Shown: piece after piece, positions 1 through 7,636 of the stretch | How the letters are laid out: every line of letters starts with the position of its first letter | Numbering within the stretch: the first letter of the stretch is position 1 | The notes under the pieces: model-generated | The model's database searches: none | What the model was told of the DNA's origin: nothing | What the model saw: the letters and a program-made list of their open reading frames with translations, nothing else | Made by a program: the position numbers and the translations under genes | Source of the DNA: G963422565 sp963422565 | GTDB lineage: Bacteria > Pseudomonadota > Alphaproteobacteria > MPNO01 | DNA length: 64,000 nt | Direction: 5' to 3' | Assembly (NCBI GenBank): GCA_963422565.1 | Contig: OY730228.1 | Coordinates: 558,001 to 622,000, forward strand

Positions 1-351
1 TCGCCGGGCGTCGGGCTCTGCGCGGGATTGCTCACCGGGCTCACCGGATCGGTCGGCATGCCGATCGCCATCTATTTCCAGGCGATCGGCCTCGACCGCG
101 AGACGTTCGTCCAGGCGGTGAGCGCGTCGTTCCTGCTCACGTCCTTCTTCTGGGCGGCGGCGCTGATCGACCAGGGCGCCCTCGACCGCGATGCGGCGCT
201 GGTCGGCGCCGCCGCGCTGGCGCCGTCACTGGCCGGAATGTGGGCGGGCCAGCGCATCCGCCATCTGCTTTCGCCGACGCTCTTCTCCCGGGGCGTGTTC
301 CTGTTCCTGATCGTCGTCGGCGCGAATCTGGTCCGCAAGGCCGTCATTTGA
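1..351 (+). CDS. TauE/SafE-family permease, C-terminal part
   Basis: The reading frame is open from base 1 and ends at a TGA at 349-351, so only the last 116 residues are here; the start lies outside the window. The fragment has three strongly hydrophobic stretches and the glycine-rich GLLTGLTGSVGMP motif near its beginning, which resembles the second conserved repeat of TauE/SafE (formerly DUF81) membrane proteins. Family members are inner-membrane carriers linked to export of sulfite or small organosulfur anions, but many have no known substrate. A TauD-family dioxygenase lies 2.2 kb downstream; a sulfonate link is only a guess. The family call is fairly secure, the substrate is not. Confidence 0.75.
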   Translation, partial: SPGVGLCAGLLTGLTGSVGMPIAIYFQAIGLDRETFVQAVSASFLLTSFFWAAALIDQGALDRDAALVGAAALAPSLAGMWAGQRIRHLLSPTLFSRGVFLFLIVVGANLVRKAVI

Positions 352-385
352 AGGGCGCGGCGGCCGTCAGGGGAAAGGACGGGGA

Positions 386-1381
386 ATGAAGCATCCCAAA
401 CCCGAATACGAACCGCCGGAGGCCCAGCGAAAGCTGTTCCCGGACGTCTCGGGCAACGCCGTGAACGGCCTCGGCGAGCGGGCGAAGCGGCGGCCGAGCC
501 CCGTCTTCTGGCATTTCGGCAAGATGCTGGAGAAGCTGCCGCACAAGGCGTTGCAGAACTATTATCTCGAGCGCTTCGAAGCCTTCCCCGCGCTGCGCGA
601 CTTCCATCTCAAATATGGCGGGCGCGGCACGAAATCGCCCACGGCCCGACCCGAGACCCCGGCCGCCGGCACGCCGGAGGACTGGTCCGAGCGCGTCAAG
701 GCCCATGCGCGCGCCCATGAAGGGGACCTCGTCGGCATCGCCGCGCTGGATCCGCTCTGGGTGTTCGAGGGCTACGAAGCGCCCGAGCCCTGGATCGTCG
801 TCATCGGCGTCGCCATGGATCACGACGCGCTCGCCAAGGCGCCCGAGATCGATGCGGCGGTCGAGACGATGGCGCAATACAACCGGGGCACCCGCGCCGC
901 CCGCGCGGTCGCCGCCTTCATCCAGGAGCAGGGTTATCAGGCGCGCCCGCATGGCGGTCCGACGGCGGGTCCGGTGACGCTGATCCCGGCCGCCGTCGAG
1001 GCCGGGCTGGGCGAACTCGGCAAGCATGGATCGATGATCAACCGGACCTACGGCTCCGCCTTCCGCCTGGCCGGGGTGCTGACCGACATGCCGCTTCGCG
1101 CGGACGGGCCGGACGTCTTCGGCGCCGACGATTTCTGCGTGAGCTGCCGGGTCTGCACCGCCGCCTGCCCGCCCGACGCTATCCATCGCGAGCGCCAATG
1201 GGTGCGCGGGGTCGAGCGCTGGTATGTCGACTTCGACAAATGCATCCCCTATTTCAACGACACCCAGGGCTGCGGCATCTGCATCGCGGTCTGCCCGTGG
1301 AGCCGACCCGGCGCGGCCGCCAGCCTCGCCCGACGCATGACCCGGCGCCGCGCGAGGCGCGCCGGGAGCGGCGAAGACTGA
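386..1381 (+). CDS. Reductive-dehalogenase-like double 4Fe-4S protein
   Basis: This 331-residue protein has a C-terminal ferredoxin module. The first cluster set is Cys251, 254, 257 and 261, followed by Pro. The second is Cys286, 296, 299 and 303, followed by Pro-Trp. The CxxxxxxxxxCGxCxxxCPW pattern is typical of the RdhA family. The central region around 200-225 (AGLGELGKHG) is the conserved RdhA/QueG core. Known relatives use a corrinoid and two 4Fe-4S clusters for reductive dehalogenation, or for epoxyqueuosine reduction in QueG. There is no twin-arginine signal or RdhB anchor, so it is probably cytoplasmic. The start is the ATG after GGGGAATGAAG-type spacing, 34 bases after the permease. 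Its substrate cannot be read from sequence. Two distant relatives lie at 12161-14191. Confidence 0.75.
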   Translation: MKHPKPEYEPPEAQRKLFPDVSGNAVNGLGERAKRRPSPVFWHFGKMLEKLPHKALQNYYLERFEAFPALRDFHLKYGGRGTKSPTARPETPAAGTPEDWSERVKAHARAHEGDLVGIAALDPLWVFEGYEAPEPWIVVIGVAMDHDALAKAPEIDAAVETMAQYNRGTRAARAVAAFIQEQGYQARPHGGPTAGPVTLIPAAVEAGLGELGKHGSMINRTYGSAFRLAGVLTDMPLRADGPDVFGADDFCVSCRVCTAACPPDAIHRERQWVRGVERWYVDFDKCIPYFNDTQGCGICIAVCPWSRPGAAASLARRMTRRRARRAGSGED

Positions 1382-1521
1382 GAGCCCGGCCGGAGACTCG
1401 CGAGAACGATCCGTCGGCGCCGGCAGCGGCACGCGGCTTCGCCCCGAACGCTTCCGGGCGGGCCGGAAGCCCCCTCCCCTCCCTTGCCCCTCCCTCGAGG
1501 GAAGGGGTACGCCGCTTCGGC

Positions 1522-2523
1522 TCAGGGCCGGGCGGCGGCCAGCAAGGCGTCGATATCGGCCTCGCTGGTCGCGTAGCTCGGCACCAGCCGGACGGTGTCC
1601 TCGGCGCCGCGCGGCGCGACGGCGTAGCCGCGGGAGCGCAGCCGGGAGATCAGGGCCGCCGGCATCGAGACGAAGACGAGATTCGCATCGACCGGGGCGA
1701 GGAGCGCGACGCCGGGCAAGGCGGCGAGCCGGTCGGCCAGGCGCCGCGCCATCGCGTTGGCGTGGCGCGCCAGGCGCAGCCACAGACCGCCCGCGAACCA
1801 GGCTTCGAGCTGGGCGCTCAGATAGCGCATCTTGGAATAGAGATGACCCGAGCGCTTGCGCAGCGGGGCCAGCGCCTCGGCCGCCTCGGGATCGAAGAAG
1901 ATCACCGCCTCGGCGTTGAGCGTTCCGTCCTTCGAGGCGCCGAGGGACAGCACGTCGATCCCGGCCGCGACGGAGATTTCTGCCGGACGGCAATCCAGGG
2001 CGGCGACCGCGTTGGCGAAACGCGCGCCATCCATATGGACGCCGAACCCGGAACGCCGCGCAGGCGCCGAGAGCGCGCGGATCGCCTCCGGCCGATAGAC
2101 CGTTCCGCGCTCGGTCGCCTGGGTGATGCTGAGTATGCCGCCCGGGCCGGCGAGCGCATCCGCCATCCCCGCCGGATCTATCAGGCCGTCCGCCCCGGAT
2201 AGAGGCACACACCGGGCGCCGTCCACGTAGAAGCCCGGGGCGCCCTCCTCCGCGACCCGGATATGGGCGGTCTCGTGGCACAGGATGCGCCGTCCCCGCC
2301 CGGCGAGCGCCGCCAGCGCCAAGGCGTTCGCGGCCGTCCCGCTGGCCGCCGGCAGGACGCGGACCGGAACGCCGAACACCGCGCCGACGAGATCGTCGAG
2401 GCGGGCGGAGATGTCGTCGGCGCCATAGGACGGGGCGGGCCCCGCGTCGGCGCGCGCGAGCGCCGCCATGATCTCGGGGTGGACCCCGGCGACATTGTCG
2501 CTCGTGAAGTCGAGTCCGGTCAT
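1522..2523 (-). CDS. Low-specificity L-threonine aldolase family protein
   Basis: This fold-type I PLP enzyme has 333 residues, typical for the family, and is expected to cleave L-threonine or allo-threonine (or another beta-hydroxy amino acid) to glycine and an aldehyde. Visible hallmarks are the N-terminal TSDN near residue 7, HMDGAR at 163-168, and SLGASKDG with the predicted Schiff-base lysine at 198. The open frame continues upstream, but the ATG at 2523 begins exactly at the family N-terminus; the extra upstream sequence is antisense to the dioxygenase gene. It lies 23 bases downstream of the dioxygenase on the same strand, so co-transcription is likely. True substrate is unknown. Confidence 0.85.
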   Translation of the reverse strand: MTGLDFTSDNVAGVHPEIMAALARADAGPAPSYGADDISARLDDLVGAVFGVPVRVLPAASGTAANALALAALAGRGRRILCHETAHIRVAEEGAPGFYVDGARCVPLSGADGLIDPAGMADALAGPGGILSITQATERGTVYRPEAIRALSAPARRSGFGVHMDGARFANAVAALDCRPAEISVAAGIDVLSLGASKDGTLNAEAVIFFDPEAAEALAPLRKRSGHLYSKMRYLSAQLEAWFAGGLWLRLARHANAMARRLADRLAALPGVALLAPVDANLVFVSMPAALISRLRSRGYAVAPRGAEDTVRLVPSYATSEADIDALLAAARP

Positions 2524-2546
2524 CGCGCGCCGCCGGTCCGGGCGGC

Positions 2547-3380
2547 TCAGCCGTCCTCGTAGGGCAGGTCGCCCCGAATGGCCATCCGGCGCAGAATCCG
2601 ACGCTGCGCCGGATCGAAATCCGTCCGCGCATGCAGCGTGCAGCGATTGTCCCACATCAGCAGATCGCCAGGTCGCCAGACATGCTCGTAGACGAATTCG
2701 GGCTTCTCGACATGGGCGAACAACGTCTCCAGAAGCGCGTCGCTGTCCGCTCGGTCCATGTCCTCGACATGATCGGTCATCAGCCGGTTGACGTAGATCG
2801 CCTTTCGCCCGGTCTCGGGATGGGTGCGGAAGACGGGATGCGCCCATCTCGGCGCGTCGGCGCGGGACTCCCGGCTCTTGACCACCGCGTTGTAGCCGAT
2901 GTCGTAGACGTTGAGCGCTCGCCGGCCGGCGAGCGCCCGCCTGATACCGGCATCCAGCGTGTCGTAGGCGGCGCGGCAGTCGGCGAAGAGCGTGTTCCCG
3001 CCGGCGGGCGGCACTTCGATCGCGTACAGCGTCGTCGCCATCGCCGGCGTCTCGTAATAGCACTGGTCGGAATGGAACCACATCTCGCCGTCTTCCAGCG
3101 TGGTGCGGAACCCCTCGCCGCGCACGTTGGAGACGAACATGATATGGGGTTGGGCGTCGTTCTTGGACTTGGACGACCTGACCAGTTCGAGCTCTCCGAA
3201 GCGGAGGCAGAACGCCTCCTGATCGGCCTCGGAAAGATGTTGGTCGCGGAAGAGGATCACGCCGCGATCCAGGAACGTCCGACGGATTTCGGAATGGCGC
3301 GCCGCGTCGATCGGCTGCGACAGGTCGACGCCGATCTCCGCGCCGAGAGACGGGCTGAGCGGTCGGACGGGAATCGGCAT
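2547..3380 (-). CDS. TauD/TfdA-family Fe(II)/2-oxoglutarate dioxygenase
   Basis: This 277-residue protein has the two-His-one-carboxylate iron site: His103 and Asp105 in WFHSD, and the distal His250 in NRCTLHARTDF. Arginines follow near 260-265 for 2-oxoglutarate. Family members hydroxylate taurine, 2,4-D, alkyl sulfates or other small carboxylates and sulfonates. The chosen ATG at 3380 starts at MPIPVRPLSP, the normal TauD N-terminus; the much longer open frame above it is antisense to the MFS gene. It is divergent from the MFS carrier with 39 bases between starts, so the two likely share a regulatory region, and is followed by the aldolase. The substrate is not assignable. Confidence 0.88.
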   Translation of the reverse strand: MPIPVRPLSPSLGAEIGVDLSQPIDAARHSEIRRTFLDRGVILFRDQHLSEADQEAFCLRFGELELVRSSKSKNDAQPHIMFVSNVRGEGFRTTLEDGEMWFHSDQCYYETPAMATTLYAIEVPPAGGNTLFADCRAAYDTLDAGIRRALAGRRALNVYDIGYNAVVKSRESRADAPRWAHPVFRTHPETGRKAIYVNRLMTDHVEDMDRADSDALLETLFAHVEKPEFVYEHVWRPGDLLMWDNRCTLHARTDFDPAQRRILRRMAIRGDLPYEDG

Positions 3381-3419
3381 CGGTCTCCTCCGCTGGGCCG
3401 GCGGATTATAGTCCCGCCG

Positions 3420-4619
3420 ATGGCGATGTCGAAACAGCGCGCGGCCGTTTTCGCGAGCGGGTTCTTCGGCCTCGGGCTGGTCTCGATGATGACGGTCGCG
3501 GTGCCGCTCTGGGCGATCGAGCTCGGGATCGGCCCGTTGACGATCGGACTCGTCCTCGGCGCCCGGGCGGCGCCTTCGGTCCTGTTCTCGATCCCCGGCG
3601 GCGCGCTGATGGACCGGTTGAGCACCAACCGCATCATGGCGGCGGCCGCCACGGCCTCGGCCGTCGGCTTCCCGCTCTACCCCGTGCTGCCCCGGGTCGA
3701 GGCGCTGATCCTCCTCCAGATGCTGACGGGTTTCGCCCAGGGGCTGTTGTGGATGGGCGCCCAGGCGCATGTCTCCCGCCTGCGCGGCAGCGCCGATGCC
3801 GGCCTGATGGGCCGGTTCACCCTGGTCTCCACATCGGGCAATCTCGTCGGGCCGCTCCTCTGCGGGGCCGCTTCGGACATCTGGGGCCTGCAGGCGGGAT
3901 TTCTGGTCATCGGGCTCTGGTCGGCGGCGGCGCTGGCGACGACGGCCGCGCTCCCGCGCCCGGATGCCGCACCGGGCCCCGCCACGCCGACGCCGGGGCG
4001 GCGCCCGGCCGCCGGCGCCTATGCGGCGGCGCTGCGGATGCTCGCCGCCCCGGCCGTCGGTTTCGTCATCGCCTGCTCCTTCCTGATGACCTGCACGCAC
4101 GCGCTGCGCCATTCCTTCTATCCGGTCTATCTGGAGTCGCTCGGCCTGACCGGCACGCTGATCGCGCTGCTGGTCGCGGCGGGCTCGGTCGTCTCGGGGC
4201 TGGCCGGGCTGACGACCGGTATCGCCGCCCGGCGTTTCGATCCCAACCTGCTGCTTCTCGCCGCAGTCGCGCTGACCACGCTCTGCATTTCCCAGGTGGT
4301 GTTGTTCGAGGCCTTCTGGAGCCTGTTCGGAATGGCGGTGCTGTGGGGAGCGGTCGCCGGCATCGCGTTTCCGCTCATGCTCTACGCGCTCGCCCGCGCG
4401 GTCGATTCGGACCGGCAGGGCATGAGCGTCGGGATCCGCACCACGGTCAACCGCGCGGCGGGTCTCGTGGTGCCCGTCGCCGTCGGCGCGGTGGTCGATC
4501 TGGCGGGCATCGAGGCCGGGTTCTACATCTTCGCCGTCTGCATTCTCGGCGGGCTCGGGACGATCGCCTGGCGGTTGCTGCCCGGCACCCGTGCGCGGAA
4601 CGGACCCGGACGCGAATAG
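3420..4619 (+). CDS. MFS transporter
   Basis: A 399-residue inner-membrane carrier with about twelve hydrophobic segments in two halves and a short central loop near 180-200 rich in Pro and Ala. The cytoplasmic loop after the second segment contains GALMDRLSTNR, the MFS motif A position. The first ATG (3420) and a second two codons later (3426) are both possible; I kept the first. It is divergent from the dioxygenase and 11 bases upstream of the TAXI-like gene, so it probably heads a two-gene unit. Import or export of the compound handled by the neighbouring enzymes is a reasonable inference, but nothing in the sequence fixes substrate or direction. Confidence 0.85.
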   Translation: MAMSKQRAAVFASGFFGLGLVSMMTVAVPLWAIELGIGPLTIGLVLGARAAPSVLFSIPGGALMDRLSTNRIMAAAATASAVGFPLYPVLPRVEALILLQMLTGFAQGLLWMGAQAHVSRLRGSADAGLMGRFTLVSTSGNLVGPLLCGAASDIWGLQAGFLVIGLWSAAALATTAALPRPDAAPGPATPTPGRRPAAGAYAAALRMLAAPAVGFVIACSFLMTCTHALRHSFYPVYLESLGLTGTLIALLVAAGSVVSGLAGLTTGIAARRFDPNLLLLAAVALTTLCISQVVLFEAFWSLFGMAVLWGAVAGIAFPLMLYALARAVDSDRQGMSVGIRTTVNRAAGLVVPVAVGAVVDLAGIEAGFYIFAVCILGGLGTIAWRLLPGTRARNGPGRE

Positions 4620-4630
4620 GGACGGAACGA

Positions 4631-5530
4631 ATGGATATCCGGATCGGAACGTCGGAGATCGGCGGCACCTTCCACAGCCAGGCGGAGGCGATCGGAACGC
4701 TCGCCCGGCGCGAAGGGCCGTTCGCAAGCGTCGCGCTTGCGGCCACCGAGACGGCGAGCATCGGCAACGCCCTGCTGCTCGACGAAGGTCGGGTGGATTT
4801 CGGCTTCCTCGCCGCCAACTGGATCGGCCTCGCCGCGCGCGGCGAAGCGCCGTTCGACCGGCCCATCGATCTTCGCATCGCCGCGCCGGCCAATAGCGGC
4901 CCGCTGTTCTTCGTGGTCCGGGCGGAGTCGGGGCTGCGGAACGTCGACGAGATCGGGGGCCGGAGAGTCTCGGTGGGCCCCGCCGTCAGCGGCATGGCCC
5001 GGCACGCCGCCGGCATCTTCGCCGTCCTGGGAATTGGTCCCGCCGACTGCGAGCGCGTCCACCTCGATTTCGCCGACGGCGCCGACGCGCTCGTTCGCGG
5101 CGAGATCGACGTCCAGCTCCAATGCCCGGTTCCCAACGCGGTCATGACCCGCCTCGCCGAGAGGGCGGACATCCGGGTGCTCGACTATACGCCGGGCCGG
5201 CTCGAGCAGTTGATCGCGGCGGTGCCCTTCTACCGCCCGGCGATCGTTCGCGCCGGCGCGTTTCGCGGCCACGACCGGGACAGCGCGCAGCCGGGGGTCC
5301 TCAACCTCGTCGCCGCCCACCGGCGGGCGCCCGACGGGACCGTCGCCGCGCTCGCCGGCCTGATGGCGCGAAGGCACCGGGAGCTGGCCGCGCTCAACCC
5401 GCTCTTCGACGGCCTCGGCGCGCTGTTCGCGCCGCTGCGGCGTCGCGGCCCCGAGGGGCTGGAGATCGACGGCGTGCCGCTTCATCCCGGCGCCATAGAC
5501 GCCTTCCGCCGCTGCGGGCTGCTCCCCTGA
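4631..5530 (+). CDS. TAXI-like solute-binding protein without signal peptide
   Basis: The 299-residue product matches the TAXI/NMT1-like type II binding-protein fold: an N-terminal IGTSEIGGTFHSQAEAI segment, then a GRRVSVGPAVSG hinge segment near residue 117 typical of TRAP TAXI proteins. Normal TAXI proteins start with a cleavable signal peptide, but here the fold begins at residue 2 and there is no hydrophobic leader. No TRAP permease is adjacent. It follows the MFS gene by 11 bases with an ATG after GACGGAACGA. It may be a cytoplasmic ligand binder or have lost its export signal. Compare the normal secreted TAXI protein at 56702-57706. Confidence 0.72.
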   Translation: MDIRIGTSEIGGTFHSQAEAIGTLARREGPFASVALAATETASIGNALLLDEGRVDFGFLAANWIGLAARGEAPFDRPIDLRIAAPANSGPLFFVVRAESGLRNVDEIGGRRVSVGPAVSGMARHAAGIFAVLGIGPADCERVHLDFADGADALVRGEIDVQLQCPVPNAVMTRLAERADIRVLDYTPGRLEQLIAAVPFYRPAIVRAGAFRGHDRDSAQPGVLNLVAAHRRAPDGTVAALAGLMARRHRELAALNPLFDGLGALFAPLRRRGPEGLEIDGVPLHPGAIDAFRRCGLLP

Positions 5531-5568
5531 CCGGCGCGGCGGCAACCACGCCCCGGGGTAGAACGATC

Positions 5569-5820
5569 CTACGCGACCGCTCCGAGACCGTGCTTCGCCA
5601 CCAGCATCAGCAGCTTCAGCGAGGCGCCGCGCGGGCGCTTCTCACCGCGCTCCCATCGGCTCGCCAGCCCGGTCGCCGCGTTGAGGTAGCGGCCGAACAC
5701 GGCCTGGCTCGCATTCTCGCGCAGCCGGAGCGCGCGGATATCCTCCGGGGCCATCTCCTCGACCGGCGTCAGGCACATCTCGAAGGCGCCGGTCTTTACG
5801 GCGACAACTCCCCACCCCGT
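5569..5820 (-). pseudogene. 5'-truncated HTH regulator (HigA/YiaG-like)
   Basis: The last 80 or so codons encode a helix-turn-helix domain. MCLTPVEEMAPEDIRALRLR leads into a Gln-centred HTH, then WERGEKRPRGASLKLL, the standard ending of the XRE/COG2944 antitoxin-like family. Complete family members have 20-30 more residues before the CLTP motif. Here the open frame upstream carries unrelated Arg/Pro-rich sequence, and there is no ATG or GTG with a ribosome-binding site at the expected place. I read it as the tail of a gene that has lost its 5' end, not a working regulator. No toxin gene is adjacent. The left edge (stop) is certain, the right edge is approximate. Confidence 0.55.
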
Positions 5821-5888
5821 CCGATGACGAGTTCCGGGCCGGGGCCGATAGAGAGGACGAACCGCGCGTCGGCGCCGCTCCACGGCGG

Positions 5889-6110
5889 TCAGGAGGGGAC
5901 GAGCTTGAGGAGGCCGAAAGTGATGGCGGCGTTGGCGACCACGATGGCGAGCGCGACCTTGTGGAGGTCGGCTTTGGTGGCGACGCGTCCGAGATCCGCC
6001 CCCGCCGCATCGCGCATGGCGCTGGCGGCGGCTTCGGCTTGGCGGCGATCGAAACCGGCGACTTCGAGCTCGCAGGCAGCCTTGAGGACGTCGAAGGTGC
6101 CGGCGGTCAT
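5889..6110 (-). CDS. Small DUF1640-like membrane-anchored protein
   Basis: A 73-residue protein beginning MTAGTFDVLKAACELEVAGF. It has an amphipathic N-terminal helix, the ATKADL motif near residue 47 and a single C-terminal hydrophobic helix (VALAIVVANAAITFGLLKLV). This matches DUF1640 (CCDC90-like) coiled-coil proteins, but the central coil that usually makes them 90-150 residues long is nearly absent. Two in-frame ATGs exist; the inner one (6110) sits six bases after GGAG, while the outer one (6116) directly abuts it, so 6110 is preferred. Function is unknown. A similar mini-protein lies at 20450-20677. Confidence 0.6.
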   Translation of the reverse strand: MTAGTFDVLKAACELEVAGFDRRQAEAAASAMRDAAGADLGRVATKADLHKVALAIVVANAAITFGLLKLVPS

Positions 6111-6206
6111 GAGCATCTCCTATCGACCATAACAAGAGTACCCATCGATCCGACGACCGATGCAACGGACGAAACCTATTTTATCATTTCCTGGCCCCCA
6201 ACAGCG

Positions 6207-7520
6207 CTAAAACTGCTTGACGAAGCCCAATTCGGCGCGGTTTCGTTTGTAGTCTTGTAGTTGGGCGTTGGTGGTCCTCATTTCGTCGACCAGCGTCAGT
6301 CTAGGGCTGAAGCCGGCGAATGTCAGGCCCCGGTTCAGGACGGAGACCCGCAGCGTTCGGGTCATGTCGGTGCGGCGCGTCCCGTCGTCGGTATAGTGGG
6401 GCCAGCCGCCGTCGCCGCCCTCGTAGGCGGTTCGGCGCAACGCCCCGCTGGCTCCCAGCGTGAAACCCCGCGGCAGGACGAAGGACGCGCCGAGCCGGCC
6501 CCAGAGGGCTGCGCTCCGCCATTGCTTGGTCTTCGGACGGTCGCGGTCATGACCCAGCGTTGCCCAAAGCCGCAGCGTCGGGGTCGCCACCCAGGACGCT
6601 CCCAGAGAAACCTCCCTCGCCGGGCCGTCGAGATAGTCGTGCCGGCGATAGTCGCGCTTGCGCCAGGCTGCCGAGGCATCGAGCCGCCATCGCGGACCCA
6701 GGCGGCGCTCCGCCTCGATCCGCCCGCCGAACGTGTCGCTGTCGGGATTTCCGCTGTGCCATTGCCGCGAGACTTCGGCAAGCAGGCTCACCTCGCTGGC
6801 GGCGCCAATCAGCCAGCGCGGCCCGAGATGGAGGCCGACGAAGGTGCGGTCGAAGGTGCTGCCTTCATATTCGCGCCGAGACGCGTCTCCCCCGGCGCGA
6901 ATGCCGAGGCGTTCGGTCAAGGGATACGCGTATTCGCCGCCGCCCCAGACCGAAAGGCCGAGCCCCGAGCGAGCGCCCGCATCGCGTCGAAACGGCAGCC
7001 TGCCGAAGGGGGTCTCCAGATGGATGATCTCCTCGCTGGATGCGGCGTTGATGTTGCTGTCGGGCGCAATGGCAAAACCGAAATAGCCCGACCATCGCCG
7101 GCGGGCGCGCATCAGATCGAGAAAACGATTGACGTTGAGCACCACCCCCGCCGGCGGCTTGCCGGCCAGCACCCGCTCGAAATGGCGCCGGGCGAGGGCG
7201 TCCTCCCCCTTGAGAAAGAAGGCGCGGGCGAGTTCGAGCCGCACCCGCATAAGACCCGGACTGTCGATGAGAATGGCGTGGAATGAAGCGATCGCCTCGT
7301 CGAGACGATCGCTCCGGATCTCTCGGCTATCCGCGCGCTCGGCGAAACGGAGTGCCGTCATGCCGGTGCGGAACAAGTCTTGATTGCGACGCGGGTCACC
7401 GACCGCATCGGAGATGCGCATCCCGACGCTCGCAACGGGTAGCTCGCCAGAAAGCGAAGCAGCGGTCGCCGTCGAAAGCAGGCTAACCGACACCACGCCG
7501 GCGAGCAGATGCATAAACAT
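6207..7520 (-). CDS. Slam-type surface lipoprotein assembly modifier
   Basis: A 437-residue outer-membrane protein with the Slam (DUF560) layout. Residues 1-20 form a signal peptide (MFMHLLAGVVSVSLLSTATA). A TPR-rich periplasmic part spans about 45-125 (LDEAIASFHAI and ARRHFERVLAG). From about residue 135 there is a beta-barrel of alternating strands that opens with FGFAIAPDSNINAAS, a signature of the family, and ends in Phe, the usual BAM signal. Slam proteins move lipoproteins across the outer membrane to the cell surface. The gene lies directly downstream of a TbpB-like lipoprotein, the expected client. The ATG at 7520 follows AAGGG by eight bases; the longer frame to 7616 overlaps a hairpin and is not favoured. 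The preceding terminator suggests it is made at lower level than its client. Confidence 0.85.
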   Translation of the reverse strand: MFMHLLAGVVSVSLLSTATAASLSGELPVASVGMRISDAVGDPRRNQDLFRTGMTALRFAERADSREIRSDRLDEAIASFHAILIDSPGLMRVRLELARAFFLKGEDALARRHFERVLAGKPPAGVVLNVNRFLDLMRARRRWSGYFGFAIAPDSNINAASSEEIIHLETPFGRLPFRRDAGARSGLGLSVWGGGEYAYPLTERLGIRAGGDASRREYEGSTFDRTFVGLHLGPRWLIGAASEVSLLAEVSRQWHSGNPDSDTFGGRIEAERRLGPRWRLDASAAWRKRDYRRHDYLDGPAREVSLGASWVATPTLRLWATLGHDRDRPKTKQWRSAALWGRLGASFVLPRGFTLGASGALRRTAYEGGDGGWPHYTDDGTRRTDMTRTLRVSVLNRGLTFAGFSPRLTLVDEMRTTNAQLQDYKRNRAELGFVKQF

Positions 7521-7535
7521 GCAACGTACCCTTGG

Positions 7536-7586
7536 AAAAAAAGTGGCAGTGCCCGGCACCCTGAAGAAAAGGGGCCGAGCACTGCC
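7536..7586 (-). terminator. Intercistronic rho-independent terminator/attenuator
   Basis: On the minus strand the arms GGCAGTGCTCGGC and GCCGGGCACTGCC form a 13-bp stem with one G-U pair, which can extend by CCC/GGG. Seven T residues follow after AC (the A tract at 7536-7542 on the plus strand). It lies between the lipoprotein stop (7637) and the Slam start (7520), with the T tract just upstream of the Slam ribosome-binding site. It should cut most transcripts after the lipoprotein and let some through to Slam. Confidence 0.8.
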
Positions 7587-7592
7587 CGAAGA

Positions 7593-7621
7593 TGCCATTG
7601 CGGAAAATCTTCTCAATGGCA
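7593..7621 (-). other. Second stem-loop between lipoprotein and Slam genes
   Basis: Perfect 8-bp arms TGCCATTG (7593-7600) and CAATGGCA (7614-7621) enclose 13 bases that can add a GAA/TTC pairing. It lies 16 bases after the lipoprotein stop codon and just before the terminator hairpin. There is no T tract of its own. It may protect the 3' end of the lipoprotein mRNA; this is inference. Confidence 0.5.
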
Positions 7622-7636
7622 GTCGATTATGTGGGT

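Noticed and set aside
5821..5888. Short protein-like fragment (FVLSIGPGPELVIGRGG) before the HTH remnant
   Set aside because: Too short to assign; may be the end of another lost gene.
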